Source: a virus
Virus record (IMG/VR): IMGVR_UViG_3300044302_000228
Location: 1 to 36,003 of that record
DNA length: 36,003 nt
Direction: 5' to 3' (one strand)
How positions within the stretch are numbered: the stretch's first letter is position 1; the number at the start of each line of letters is the position of its first letter. The notes under the pieces are model-generated. The model saw only the letters and a program-made list of their open reading frames with translations. It was not told the DNA's origin and ran no database searches. The position numbers and the translations under genes were made by a program. Below are positions 14,982 to 24,676 of this stretch, piece after piece.

Positions 14982-16280
14982 ATGGCAGATTTAGTTTTAA
15001 AACCAATAATGCAAGAATACGGTGGTTACATGACAGAAGATGAAATTAAAACTGACATGGTAAAAACAATACAAAATCGTATTATGGGTATGGATGAAAT
15101 GACAAGAAATCAATTAGGTATTACAGAAAATTTTTTAGATGATACAAATTTATTTTCTTTAATAGATAATAAACAAATACGTTTTGTATATGATGATAGA
15201 TCAAGTGCTACACAACCTACATATTTTATTAAAGCAGATATAGATGGTAGTGGATTATATTATGATATACCAAATCCTAATGCTGATTCATCATATGCAC
15301 CTTATGATATGTCTGGTAGTAAACCAGATTATTTAGAATCATCACCAGATAAATTAAGAGAACAAGCATATTTAGATGAATGGAATAGTGGATTTGAAGA
15401 AAGAAAAAAAGGATATGATAGTAAAGGTTTAGGCAGCACAAGAAGAAAAATTGCAGAATTTACAAGATTTAATTTATTTAAATTAACAAATGACATACAT
15501 AATTTTGGTAAAGAACAAGCAGAAAATATCGCATCAGTAATACCTGGCTTAGAATATAATTATGATAATTGGGAAGAACAATCACAAAAAGTTTTAAAAA
15601 GAATAAATGAATCTGAAACTTCTAATAAAAAATTACAATTACAAGATACAGATACAATGTTTAATTATATTTTTGATCAAGAAGAAAGTGGATTATTTAA
15701 ACCTAATGCATATGAAACAATAACAGGTAATGGTGATTGGACTATAGGTATGGGATTATCTTTAAAAGATGAAACTGTAATAAATCAATTAAAAAGCAAA
15801 GGATATAGTATTGAAAAATTAATAAGTGGAGAAGATGTAATTAAATATGAAGATAGTAAAGAAATATTTAATATTAAAATAACTGAAGCTCAAACAATAG
15901 CATTACAAAAAATGAAAAATTTAGGTGTAGATATTACAGGCCCAAAAAATTCTTATTTACTTATGGCATTGACCGATATGCAATTTCAAGGATCTTATCT
16001 TGGCCCAGCATTTACAGAAGCATTAGCTAATTTTATTAAAACAGGAGACAAAAAATATTTAGGTAGTTTTTCTGCATATAGTAAAGATGGAACAGCTTTA
16101 AGAAAAGAAGATAAAGGTTATAGTACAAGAGAAGTTACTATATTAGGTGAATTATATAATGATGGCTTAGCAGCTAAAGAAGATGATAAAAGTGGAATAT
16201 TTATAAGAAATCAAAAAAGAGCTGATTTAATTTTAAGTTGGACAAATGGACAATACACAAATTTAGTTAAAGATAGATAA
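14982..16280 (+). CDS. Internal virion protein with phage-lysozyme (GH24-like) domain
   Basis: 432 residues from the ATG at 14982. The frame is open from 14913, but the early part is a shadow of the previous gene. Residues about 225-400 resemble T4-type lysozyme: FDQEESGLF supplies the catalytic Glu (E234 or E235), and NGDWTIGMG (about 250-258) matches the YTIGIG motif. Such a domain cuts peptidoglycan locally during DNA entry. The N-terminal 220 residues are helical, with no known motif. No separate endolysin was recognised elsewhere, so this may also be the only muramidase in the genome. Confidence 0.72.
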   Translation: MADLVLKPIMQEYGGYMTEDEIKTDMVKTIQNRIMGMDEMTRNQLGITENFLDDTNLFSLIDNKQIRFVYDDRSSATQPTYFIKADIDGSGLYYDIPNPNADSSYAPYDMSGSKPDYLESSPDKLREQAYLDEWNSGFEERKKGYDSKGLGSTRRKIAEFTRFNLFKLTNDIHNFGKEQAENIASVIPGLEYNYDNWEEQSQKVLKRINESETSNKKLQLQDTDTMFNYIFDQEESGLFKPNAYETITGNGDWTIGMGLSLKDETVINQLKSKGYSIEKLISGEDVIKYEDSKEIFNIKITEAQTIALQKMKNLGVDITGPKNSYLLMALTDMQFQGSYLGPAFTEALANFIKTGDKKYLGSFSAYSKDGTALRKEDKGYSTREVTILGELYNDGLAAKEDDKSGIFIRNQKRADLILSWTNGQYTNLVKDR

Positions 16281-19200
16281 TGCCTGAAATAAATATTGGT
16301 ACAGGTAGAACATTTCTTACACATAGAGAAATTAAACCAGTAGATGAAACATCATTTTTAGAAGGTTTTAAAGATGCTGCTATAAATATTGGTAGAGGTT
16401 GGTCAGATGAAAATACGTTAGGTCTTGCTACTTTGTTTGTTGCAAAAAATGTAATGAATGAAAATAAAGATTATGAATATAATTCTGAATATAATGTTTT
16501 AGCTGATCCACAATTAGAAGGTTTAACAGATTACTTAGGTAATTTTATGCACAGTAATAGTGCAGAACACACAAAACATTTAATAGAAAGATTTTATAAA
16601 AAACAAAAACAAATTAATGGATCACCTTCTTATATGATTGGAAGAATATTAGGAGGACTAACAGATCCTTCAAGTTTATTTGCTTTTACAAAAGGTGGTA
16701 GATATTTATTAACTGGTAGTAGATTAAAAAGAAGTGCTGGTTTTGGTGGTATAGTAGCTGCTGAAGAATCTTCTAAAAGATTATTAACAGATGAAAGACC
16801 ACTTGCAGACACATTATTAATAAGTGCTGGTGGTTTTATTATACCAGCTATGTTTCCTAGTTTACCTGTTACTGCTGGAAAAAAATTTGATAAACTAGCA
16901 GATACATTAGATGAAGCAGATGATATTATATTTAACAGTAAATATACTGCTGGAGCTGCAGCACCTAAAGGAAGTAAACTAAAAACTGAAACTGAATTAC
17001 AAGCAGAAAATAAAATACAACCTACTGGATTAGGTATATTTGGAGAGCAAGGCCCATACAATCCTTTGTTTAGAGTATTAAAAAATGGATCTAGTAATGC
17101 TCAAGAAATGATTGAAAGTATTTTAGAAGGAGCATTATATCAAGTTAAAAACTTTAAAGGTGGAGTTACAGGACAAAGTATAGAAAGAAATATTTATAAA
17201 AGATATGTGCCTACTGTTCTTGCAGCAACTAAAAAAGTAGAATCTGCATACAATAAATATTTACAACGTAGTGGTGTAAACCAACAAGGTTTTTTAGAAA
17301 AAAACTTTGATAAAAAATTTACTAATAATAAAAAAGTAATGTCACCAAAAGAATTTAGAGAATCTATATGGGATTATAGATTTGGAAAAACAGATGTAGA
17401 AGATGAAGTAATAGAAGCATCTAAAGGATTAGATGATTTTTATAAATCTATTGGTGGAGAATATGATGAACTAAAAATAGTACAAAGTTATATTAATAGT
17501 CAAATAGATGCTGTTAAGTTTTTTATTAAAAGAACTAAAAACAAAACAAAAAAACAAGATTTAAATATTAAATTAGAAAAATTACAATCTAGATTAGAAT
17601 ATGTAAATAAATACGGATCTCTTAAACAAGATAAATATACAAATATTATGTTTAAAAAAGATCAAATAACTGCAAGATTTGACGAATTTAGTGCTGTATT
17701 AACAAGAGCATTAAGAGAAAAAAATCCAGCAATAAGAGAAGATGAGATAGATGATATAATAAAAAGTTTTAAAGAATATCAACCATACATAGAGTTTGAA
17801 AATATAGCACAAAAAATAAGACTATTATCAAAACATAATGGGGCAAAGTTTGACAGAGAATTAGTTGAAACGCAATTAATGAATAAAGTAGATAGAGTGT
17901 CTGCTAGATTTATGAGTAGAAAATTAAATATTGATTATAGATTATTAGCTGATGCTGGTTTTATTGAAAAAGATATAAATATATTAAAACGAATTTATTA
18001 TAATCAAACAATACCTGATATTGAAATATCAAAAGTATTTGGTGATCCTATGGGATATGGTGCTAATTATCAAAAAGGTAATAAAGTAGGCATGAAACAA
18101 ATAGCTGATGAATATGATGATATGATTGATAATGCAGTTAGTGCAGCAGAAAAACAAAAATTAATTAAACAGCGAGATGAAATATTAGATGATCTTGATG
18201 CTTCTATTGGATTAGTAAGAGGTACTTATGGATTACCACAAGATCCAAATAGAACACTAAGTAGAGGTATTCGTATAGGTAAATTATATAATGCTATGAC
18301 TATGCTTACTGGTATAGCACAAACAGTAGATGTAGCTAGATTAGTAATGATTAATGGTATGGGTAAAACTTTTAAAATGTCTTGGGAAGTTATGACAGGT
18401 GGTTTTGCTAAAGAAACTATTAAGATGAGTAAAAATACAACACAACTAGGTGGAGAAGCTATTGATATGGCAACAAGTCAAAGAGCTATGTCTATGTATG
18501 GAATGGACGATGCATTTGGTGTTTTTAATAAATTTGAAAGAGGAGTAAGTGGAGTAGGTAATTTATATTTTACATTTTTAAATTTATCTAATCCTTGGAA
18601 CACAGGTGTTAAAACAGTAGCTGGTATGTTTAATGGAGCAAGAACATTAGAAGCAATAGAAGCATTAGTTACTGGAGGTAAAATAACAAAAGTAAATTTA
18701 GCAAGATTAAAAAATCTTGGAATAGATGATCAAACTGCTAAAATTATATATCAACAATATAAAAAACATGGATACGGTAAAAATGCTAATTCATGGAGTA
18801 GTGTTGGAGATCAATATAAATTAATGAGAGTAGCAAATACAGAATCATGGGATCAAACACCTGAAGCAATTAAAGCAGCAGATATATTTCATAGTGCTAT
18901 TGGTAAACAAGCTAGAATAGATATTGTTACCCCAACTAAAGGTGATGTACCATTATGGGCAAATACTGAACTTGGTGGAGTTTTATTACAATTTAAAAAA
19001 TTTGGTATAGCATCTACTCAAAGAATGTTAATGCGTGGTTTACAAGAAAAAGATATTAATTTTTTAAATGGTGTTATGTTATTAATGGCTGCTGGTGCTA
19101 TGGTAGATGCATTTAGACAAAAAGCATTTAATAGAGATTATTCTAAAAAACCTACTGGTCAAAAAATTGTAGATGCATTTGATAGATCAGGATTAGGTGG

Positions 19201-19501
19201 TATTTTTTCTGATATTAATAATGCTATTGAAAGATTAGGAAATAATGAAATAGGCTTAAGACCATTGTTAGGTGCAAAAAAACCCTATGGAACATATAGA
19301 GATTTGTTTAATAATCCTGTACCAGATGTATTAGGCCCTAGTGCTAGTCAATTAGCTAATATAGGAGATATAGCTTGGACATGGGGTACAGGTAAGTATA
19401 ATCATCATACAGCTAGGAATGTGCGTAGACTTTTACCGTTTCAAAATGTATGGTTTTTAGATTCATTATTTGATGAAGTAGAGAAAAAAGGGCTTAGATG
19501 A
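16280..19501 (+). CDS. Large internal virion (ejection core) protein, T7 gp16-like position
   Basis: 1073 residues, the longest gene. It is mostly helical, with weak hydrophobic patches near residues 100-190 (LTDPSSLFAFTKGGR, then a Gly/Ala-rich stretch) and near 930-945 (GVMLLMAAGAMV). The C-terminal region, with WANTELGGVLLQFKKFGIAS and RRLLPFQNVWFLDSLFDEVE, recurs in the last internal core protein of marine podoviruses. No lysozyme or transglycosylase motif is present. That domain sits in the previous gene. It is expected to be ejected into the cell envelope with the DNA. It overlaps its neighbours by 1 and 4 bases. Confidence 0.8.
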   Translation: MPEINIGTGRTFLTHREIKPVDETSFLEGFKDAAINIGRGWSDENTLGLATLFVAKNVMNENKDYEYNSEYNVLADPQLEGLTDYLGNFMHSNSAEHTKHLIERFYKKQKQINGSPSYMIGRILGGLTDPSSLFAFTKGGRYLLTGSRLKRSAGFGGIVAAEESSKRLLTDERPLADTLLISAGGFIIPAMFPSLPVTAGKKFDKLADTLDEADDIIFNSKYTAGAAAPKGSKLKTETELQAENKIQPTGLGIFGEQGPYNPLFRVLKNGSSNAQEMIESILEGALYQVKNFKGGVTGQSIERNIYKRYVPTVLAATKKVESAYNKYLQRSGVNQQGFLEKNFDKKFTNNKKVMSPKEFRESIWDYRFGKTDVEDEVIEASKGLDDFYKSIGGEYDELKIVQSYINSQIDAVKFFIKRTKNKTKKQDLNIKLEKLQSRLEYVNKYGSLKQDKYTNIMFKKDQITARFDEFSAVLTRALREKNPAIREDEIDDIIKSFKEYQPYIEFENIAQKIRLLSKHNGAKFDRELVETQLMNKVDRVSARFMSRKLNIDYRLLADAGFIEKDINILKRIYYNQTIPDIEISKVFGDPMGYGANYQKGNKVGMKQIADEYDDMIDNAVSAAEKQKLIKQRDEILDDLDASIGLVRGTYGLPQDPNRTLSRGIRIGKLYNAMTMLTGIAQTVDVARLVMINGMGKTFKMSWEVMTGGFAKETIKMSKNTTQLGGEAIDMATSQRAMSMYGMDDAFGVFNKFERGVSGVGNLYFTFLNLSNPWNTGVKTVAGMFNGARTLEAIEALVTGGKITKVNLARLKNLGIDDQTAKIIYQQYKKHGYGKNANSWSSVGDQYKLMRVANTESWDQTPEAIKAADIFHSAIGKQARIDIVTPTKGDVPLWANTELGGVLLQFKKFGIASTQRMLMRGLQEKDINFLNGVMLLMAAGAMVDAFRQKAFNRDYSKKPTGQKIVDAFDRSGLGGIFSDINNAIERLGNNEIGLRPLLGAKKPYGTYRDLFNNPVPDVLGPSASQLANIGDIAWTWGTGKYNHHTARNVRRLLPFQNVWFLDSLFDEVEKKGLR

Positions 19502-21036
19502 GTATTACAATATCAGCAACAGATCCTAGAGTACAATATACTGCTAGTGGTGGTCAAACAGCATTTAGTGTACCATTTGAATTTTTTGCTGATGCAGATT
19601 TAGTAGTAATAAAAACTTCTGGTGGAACAGATACTACATTAACTTTAGCTTCTAGTCCATCTAGTGCTGCACAATATTCGGTAACTGGTGCTGGAGCTAG
19701 TGGTGGTGGTAATATTACTTTAGGTGGTGGAGCTACTGTAAATGATAAATATACTATATTTAGAAATTTAAGTATTTCTAGATCAACTGATTTTCCAACA
19801 TCAGGTACATTCCCAATAGAAACATTAAATACAGAATTAGATAAACTTGTTGCAATGATACAACAAAAAGGAGTAGATATTAAACTATCTCCTAGAGCTT
19901 CTTCTTCATCATCAACTGCATACAATTTAATATTTCCTGAGTTAGTAGCTAACAAAGTATTGTCAGTTAATTCTTCTGGTAATGCTATTGAGTTTAGTCA
20001 ATCAATTACTGATGTTCAAGCTGTAGCTGCAATAGCTTCTGATGTATCGGCTGTGGCTGCAATAGCAAGTGATGTAGCAGCAGTAGAAAATATTGCGAGT
20101 GATGTATCAACTGTTGCCGCAGATGCTTCTGATATAGGTGCTGTAGCTGGAAAAGCTACCGAGATTGGAAGATTAGGTACTTCTGATGCAGTAGCAGATT
20201 TAGCAATACTAGGTACTTCAGCAATCGTAACTGATATGGATTTATTGGCAACTTCTGCCAATGTAACTGCTATGGGGCATTTAGGTACTTCGGCTAATGT
20301 TACAGCTATGGGATTACTTGGAACAAGTGCTGCTGTGGCTGATATGGCTTTATTAGGTGATTCAGATGTTATTGCTGATATGGCTCTCCTTGCTAATGCT
20401 GATGTAATATCAGATATGAATACTCTTGCTACAAGTGATATTGTAAGTGATCTTAATACTCTTGCAACAAGCGATATAGTTTCTGATTTAAATACCCTTG
20501 CTACTTCTGACATAGTTTCTGACATTAATACTTTAGCAACTTCAGATATTGTGTCAGACTTAAATACTTTAGCAACAAGCGACATAGTTACTGACCTAAA
20601 TATTCTTGGTACTTCTGCCAATGTTACAAATATGGCAACACTTGGAGCTTCTGGTGTTGTTGGAAATATTGCTACTGTTGCTGGATCAATTTCAAATGTT
20701 AATACTGTTGCGTCAAATGTTAGTGGCGTAAATAGTTTTGCTGATAGATATAGAGTAGATTCAAGTGATCCAAGTTCTAGTTTAGATGCTGGTGATCTTG
20801 CTTTTAATACTTCTTCAAATGTTTTAAAATATTATGATGGATCTGCTTGGCAGACTATAACTTCTGATACAGATGTTAAAACTAAGGTTAGTTCTAACGA
20901 TTCTACTGCTGGTTTTTTAAATGGTAAACTTGTTGCTGGTGACAATGTGACGTTTACAGAAAACAATAATGGTAGTAATGAAACATTAACTATTGCAGCA
21001 ACAGATCCAACTGCTCTTGCAATAGCTCTCGGATAG
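19498..21036 (+). CDS. Tail fibre with T7-type N-terminus and 12-residue repeat shaft
   Basis: 512 residues. The N-terminal 150 (DPRVQYTASGGQTAFSVPFE, then YTIFRNLSISRSTDFP) match the T7 gp17 tail-binding domain. Residues about 170-385 form some 18-20 tandem units of about 12 residues, ending in five near-identical LATSDIVSDLNT units. They probably make a trimeric coiled or helical shaft. The C-terminal 100 residues carry DRYRVDSSDPSSSLDAGDLA and a short beta region. No enzymatic domain is seen. Receptor-binding tips probably come from the following genes. Confidence 0.88.
   Translation: MSITISATDPRVQYTASGGQTAFSVPFEFFADADLVVIKTSGGTDTTLTLASSPSSAAQYSVTGAGASGGGNITLGGGATVNDKYTIFRNLSISRSTDFPTSGTFPIETLNTELDKLVAMIQQKGVDIKLSPRASSSSSTAYNLIFPELVANKVLSVNSSGNAIEFSQSITDVQAVAAIASDVSAVAAIASDVAAVENIASDVSTVAADASDIGAVAGKATEIGRLGTSDAVADLAILGTSAIVTDMDLLATSANVTAMGHLGTSANVTAMGLLGTSAAVADMALLGDSDVIADMALLANADVISDMNTLATSDIVSDLNTLATSDIVSDLNTLATSDIVSDINTLATSDIVSDLNTLATSDIVTDLNILGTSANVTNMATLGASGVVGNIATVAGSISNVNTVASNVSGVNSFADRYRVDSSDPSSSLDAGDLAFNTSSNVLKYYDGSAWQTITSDTDVKTKVSSNDSTAGFLNGKLVAGDNVTFTENNNGSNETLTIAATDPTALAIALG
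20425..20604 (+). repeat. Five tandem 36-bp coding repeats in the fibre shaft
   Basis: Five units encode LATSDIVSDLNT almost without change, but the DNA differs strongly by synonymous codons. Serine is written AGT, AGC, TCT and TCA. Leucine is CTT, TTA or CTA, and Asp is GAT or GAC. The protein repeat is kept while DNA identity is eroded. Confidence 0.85.
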
Positions 21037-21046
21037 AAAGGAGAAT

Positions 21047-21412
21047 ATGGCTAATACATTTAAAACTGTAACTTTTGCAGCTGAGCCAGCTTCGGCTGGA
21101 ACACCTTATACAATGTATACTGTAGCTGGTAGTACAACTACTGTTGTTCTCGGTTTGCGTTTAACTAATATCCATACTACTTCTGTATCTGTAGAAGTAG
21201 AATTAGTTAGTGATACTGCAAATCGTAATGGAGCAAACAATGTAGCTAATGGTACTGCGTTTCTAGCTAAAGATGTTGTTATTCCAGCAAAATCTAGTTT
21301 AGAAATTTTGGCTGGTAGCAAGATTGTAATGGAAACTACAGATGTACTAAAGATAGATTGTTCAGTAGCTGATAAAGTTTCTGGTGCATTATCAATAATG
21401 GAGATTACTTAA
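21047..21412 (+). CDS. Small virion-type protein downstream of the fibre
   Basis: 121 residues, beta-rich. A strong site GAAAGGAGA precedes the ATG. The pattern NTFKTVTFAAEPAS, then GLRLTNIHTTSVSVEVELV and VIPAKSSLEILAGSKIVMET, is that of small Ig- or jelly-roll-like structural proteins found after tail-fibre genes in marine phages. Similar proteins have been seen in virions, so a head or tail surface role is likely. This is recalled, not searched. Confidence 0.65.
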   Translation: MANTFKTVTFAAEPASAGTPYTMYTVAGSTTTVVLGLRLTNIHTTSVSVEVELVSDTANRNGANNVANGTAFLAKDVVIPAKSSLEILAGSKIVMETTDVLKIDCSVADKVSGALSIMEIT

Positions 21413-21414
21413 AA

Positions 21415-22275
21415 GTGACTTACATTGGGCAACAACCTAGCACTACTTTTGATAGTGGTATTCAAGACCGTTTTACTGGATTATCAAGTAACACAGTAAC
21501 TCTTACACATGACATATCTGCTGAAACAGATATTCTTGTTGTGTGGAATAATATCGTTCAAGATAGTGGTACTTATTCGGTAGGTGGTACTGGAAATAAG
21601 ACTTTAACTTTAGGAGGAACGCTAGTTTCGGCAGATGTCGTAACTGTGTATTATTTAAACAAAGTAATGCAATCAGTTAATCCTACTGCTGGAAGTGTTA
21701 CAACTACAACCATAAATGATACTGCTGTTACAGGAGCAAAACTTAATACTGATGTTATATCTGCACAAACTGCACTTAGTTCCGAACCAGCAGACACAGA
21801 CGAATTTTTAGTAAGTGATAACGGAGTTATAAAAAGAATAGATTATTCTTTAATTAAAGCTGGAAGTAATACTCCATTATGGAAAGTATGGAGATCAGGA
21901 AGTCAAAGTATGGGTACTGGTGCAGATACAAAAATACCATTTAATACTTGGAGTTTAGATGATGACAGTATTTTAAATACTAGCAATAATAGAGTAGTTC
22001 CTGGAGTTGCTGGAAAATATTTTATTATAGCTCAAATGAGAATGGACACTTCTACTGACTTTAATATGCTTTATTTAGATATTAGAATAAGTGGCTCTAA
22101 CAAATCAAATGCCCAAGTAGAACACGATCAAACTGGCTCAGTAACTATTTCTTTAATAGATAATTTAAGTGCTACTGATTATATTGAATGTTTTGGGATG
22201 CAAAATAGCGGTGGAGATTTAAATATGATGGGTGGAGTACAAAATACATGGATGCAAGGATTTAAATTAGTATGA
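21415..22275 (+). CDS. Receptor-binding-type fibre protein with C1q-like C-terminus
   Basis: 286 residues, start GTG two bases after the previous stop. The N-terminal module (TYIGQQPSTTFDSGIQDRFT, then IVQDSGTYSVGG) is an attachment domain seen in marine phage fibres. A similar MTYxGxxP start is found at 23301. Residues about 155-286 (FNTWSLDDDS, VPGVAGKYFIIAQMRM, NTWMQGFKLV) look like a C1q/TNF-type beta-sandwich that binds cell-surface targets. It overlaps the small gene behind it by 4 bases. This is the first unit of a repeated fibre-plus-small-gene layout. Confidence 0.7.
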   Translation: MTYIGQQPSTTFDSGIQDRFTGLSSNTVTLTHDISAETDILVVWNNIVQDSGTYSVGGTGNKTLTLGGTLVSADVVTVYYLNKVMQSVNPTAGSVTTTTINDTAVTGAKLNTDVISAQTALSSEPADTDEFLVSDNGVIKRIDYSLIKAGSNTPLWKVWRSGSQSMGTGADTKIPFNTWSLDDDSILNTSNNRVVPGVAGKYFIIAQMRMDTSTDFNMLYLDIRISGSNKSNAQVEHDQTGSVTISLIDNLSATDYIECFGMQNSGGDLNMMGGVQNTWMQGFKLV

Positions 22276-22601
22276 GTATTTATTATAAAATTAAAGCATA
22301 TTTAGAAAAAGATTTTAAACTTAGAGAAGAAGTAAGTTTTGAAGATGATAATGGAAATATAACTATTACTTATTGGAATGAAGAAAGTTTAGGAAAAGCA
22401 AAACCAACTTTAGAACAGTTAAACGCATTATCTTCCCAAGCAACAGCTTTAGAAAACAATGCAAAGATAGACGCAAAAAGAAAAACAGAATACTTACCCT
22501 TCGAGGATCAACTGGAAATGATTTACAAAGACCAAAAGAATGGCACATCAACTTACAAAGACCACTGCGATAAAGTTCGTAGTGATAACCCAAAGGATTA
22601 A
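22272..22601 (+). CDS. Tail-fibre assembly (chaperone-like) protein
   Basis: 109 residues, charged, soluble, no signal. It contains ITYWNEESLGKAKPTLEQLN and, at the C-terminus, LPFEDQLEMIYKDQKNGTST, patterns common in small genes that follow phage fibre genes. They are thought to help the fibre fold or trimerise. The start ATG overlaps the fibre stop (ATGA). It probably acts on the protein encoded just upstream. Confidence 0.65.
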   Translation: MSIYYKIKAYLEKDFKLREEVSFEDDNGNITITYWNEESLGKAKPTLEQLNALSSQATALENNAKIDAKRKTEYLPFEDQLEMIYKDQKNGTSTYKDHCDKVRSDNPKD

Positions 22602-22604
22602 CAT

Positions 22605-23069
22605 ATGGCATTTAGTAAAATAGCAAATTTAACAACATTAACTGAGATACCATTTAATTCTACTCAATCTGCAAGTGCTGATGTTAATACTTTAGACGAT
22701 TATCAAGAGGGTACTTTTACACCTACTGTTGGAAGTATAACTTTAGCTGGTAAACATGGTCATTATACTAAAATTGGAAAACAAGTATCTGTTCAAGGAT
22801 ATGTAAGTATGGGATCACAAAGTGGTGGCACAACAGTTGTTGTTGGTGGTTTACCTTTTACAGCAAGTGCATCAAATCCATCTGTTCAATTTTTTGCTGC
22901 ACAAACTAATTATGGAGATAGTGGTCCGATATCATTAAGAATTATTGGTAATTCAGCAACAGCCGTACCAGTTTCAACTGACCAACATTCAGATAATAAC
23001 AATTCAGATTTTAATTATAATGATTTGAATGGAAAATTTTTTTATTTTTGGGGTACTTATTATGTCTAA
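22605..23069 (+). CDS. Short receptor-binding-type protein
   Basis: 154 residues. The core LDDYQEGTFTPTVGSITLAG, then HYTKIGKQVSVQGYVSMG, is the EGTFTPT...Y.KIG..V module often found at tips of phage fibres and spikes. It lacks a long shaft, so it probably attaches to another fibre or works as a short trimeric tip. AAAGGA precedes the ATG. The last 8 bases overlap the next small gene. Confidence 0.65.
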   Translation: MAFSKIANLTTLTEIPFNSTQSASADVNTLDDYQEGTFTPTVGSITLAGKHGHYTKIGKQVSVQGYVSMGSQSGGTTVVVGGLPFTASASNPSVQFFAAQTNYGDSGPISLRIIGNSATAVPVSTDQHSDNNNSDFNYNDLNGKFFYFWGTYYV

Positions 23070-23301
23070 TATAAAAGTAGTAGGAGAATATAAAGCCATA
23101 GAAATTACAGAAATAATTAATGGTGTAAATCATTCAAGAGTTTTACACCCATCAAGAATAGAACAAGAAAAAGATGGAAGTAATCAACAAATAATTCAAA
23201 CAGATATTTCTAGTGAAACAACAGAAATACAAAATGTGTGTAATACTGAATGGACTAATTCAGTTAAAACAGCATGGGAAAATAAATTGAAAGGCATTTA
23301 A
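23062..23301 (+). CDS. Small accessory gene of the fibre cluster
   Basis: About 79 residues from the ATG at 23062. The frame is open from 23029, but that part is a shadow. It is charged and soluble, beginning SNIKVVGEYKAIEITEIING and ending WTNSVKTAWENKLKGI. Its place after a short fibre gene and directly before the next (TAATG) matches the chaperone position in the other units. No family was recognised. Confidence 0.55.
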   Translation: MSNIKVVGEYKAIEITEIINGVNHSRVLHPSRIEQEKDGSNQQIIQTDISSETTEIQNVCNTEWTNSVKTAWENKLKGI

Positions 23302-24347
23302 TGACATATGTAGGTGCTACTCCGACAACTGGCGACTTTAAGCTACTCGATTCAATTACAACTTCGAGTTCAACTACCTTTAACCTTAGACAAGGGGGTG
23401 TTGCTGTATATCCTCAATCAGCTAATCATTGTCTTGTAGTTTTAAATGGAGTTTTACAAACTGCTGGTAGTAGTTTTAATATCGTAAATGACACAATAGT
23501 TTTTGCAAGTTCATTATCTTCAAGTGATGTAATAAATCAAATCCTAGTATTAGGTAATGTTAATGATATTGGTGTACCAAGTGATGACACAGTATCTACT
23601 GCTAAACTTCAAAGTTCTGCTGTAACTGACGCAAAAATTTCTGCTATGGCATCTAGTAAATTAACTGGTACTGTTTCTCAAAGTCAAATTGCTGACCAAG
23701 CAATCAATGAAGCCAAGTTACAAATAAGTAACGCACCAACAAACGGATATATGCTTACAGCACAATCTGGTAATACTGGTGGACTTACTTGGGCTGAAGC
23801 TGGAGGTGGAACTTTAGAATTAATTTCTACTCATAGTCAAACTTCTGGTGTTAGTTCAATTACAATGAATAATTTGTTTTCAACTACTTACAATGTTTAT
23901 AGAGTATTTATAAGATATTTAAGACCACAAACGAATGATACGGAAGTCAGAATGCAAATGCTTGACACAAGTGGAGTAAGAACAAATACTGCTTATAGAT
24001 ATGCAGTTTTAAGAATTAGAGATGGAGGAGAAGATAATTACCATAATAGCGGTAACACTTCTTTTCTTTTAAACGCAGGTACTTATAATTCTGAACAGCA
24101 AGGTGGTGCAAACTTTGATATGACTATTCGTACTTTTAGAAGTGCAACAGGAGATCAGTACACTTTTAATATGGATTATAGAAGTGCTACTGCAAGAAAT
24201 AATAATCAAGCATCTACTTTTATTGGTAGTGGACATTACAACGAAAAAAATAGTGATCATCCAGCTAACGGATTAAAATTTTTTATGGATAGTGGAAATA
24301 TAGATAGAGTATTTATTTCTGTGTATGGTGTGAAAGGGGCAGTATAA
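23301..24347 (+). CDS. Receptor-binding-type fibre protein
   Basis: 348 residues. The N-terminus TYVGATPTTGDFKLLDSITT and VLNGVLQTAGSSFNIVNDTI match the attachment modules of marine phage fibres. A short helical neck follows (STAKLQSSAVTDAKISAM, SQIADQAINEAKLQ). The C-terminal 170 residues are beta-rich with many Asn, Arg and Tyr (RDGGEDNYHNSG), as in host-binding tips. It is embedded by one-base overlaps between two small accessory genes. Confidence 0.7.
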   Translation: MTYVGATPTTGDFKLLDSITTSSSTTFNLRQGGVAVYPQSANHCLVVLNGVLQTAGSSFNIVNDTIVFASSLSSSDVINQILVLGNVNDIGVPSDDTVSTAKLQSSAVTDAKISAMASSKLTGTVSQSQIADQAINEAKLQISNAPTNGYMLTAQSGNTGGLTWAEAGGGTLELISTHSQTSGVSSITMNNLFSTTYNVYRVFIRYLRPQTNDTEVRMQMLDTSGVRTNTAYRYAVLRIRDGGEDNYHNSGNTSFLLNAGTYNSEQQGGANFDMTIRTFRSATGDQYTFNMDYRSATARNNNQASTFIGSGHYNEKNSDHPANGLKFFMDSGNIDRVFISVYGVKGAV

Positions 24348-24676
24348 TGAGTAAGGTTGCTATAACAGATGCTAAAACAGGTCAAACAATAATTCGTGAT
24401 GCAACAGCAGAAGAACAAAATGAAATTGATGCAAGAAATGCAATAGATAAAAGACTAGATAAAATAAAACAATTAAGAAAAGAACATTTAGAAGCTACTG
24501 ATTGGTGGGTTTTGCGTGGTAATATGACAGATGCACAAACTCAATACAGACAAAAGCTAAGAGATATACCTTCCGATTACGACAGTTCTAAATATGATGC
24601 TTTACTTGCTAGAGAAACAGATGAAAGTAAAAATACTTTTGGACAATTAACACATTCAATTTGGAGTAAACCATGA
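24347..24676 (+). CDS. Tail assembly chaperone-like protein (Phage_tail_APC type)
   Basis: 109 residues. LRKEHLEATDWWVLRGNMTD, then YRQKLRDIPSDYD, is the signature of the phage tail/fibre assembly chaperone family (R..HL..TDW...YRQ.LRDIP). It should help fold or assemble the fibre encoded upstream. It begins on the last base of the previous stop (TAATG) and overlaps the next gene by 4 bases (ATGA). Confidence 0.75.
   Translation: MSKVAITDAKTGQTIIRDATAEEQNEIDARNAIDKRLDKIKQLRKEHLEATDWWVLRGNMTDAQTQYRQKLRDIPSDYDSSKYDALLARETDESKNTFGQLTHSIWSKP

Noticed and set aside
16630-17061. 143-residue minus-strand frame inside the large internal virion gene
   Set aside because: Opposite to a clearly coding long gene, with no ribosome binding site.
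20425-20604. CRISPR array or DNA-level tandem repeat
   Set aside because: The units are in a coding frame and differ by synonymous changes. There are no spacers, and the repeat exists at the protein level.
20016-20621. 201-residue minus-strand frame opposite the fibre repeats
   Set aside because: It exists because the repeat codons lack stops in that frame. The repetitive Ser/Ala/Val composition mirrors the fibre repeats and no start signal is present.
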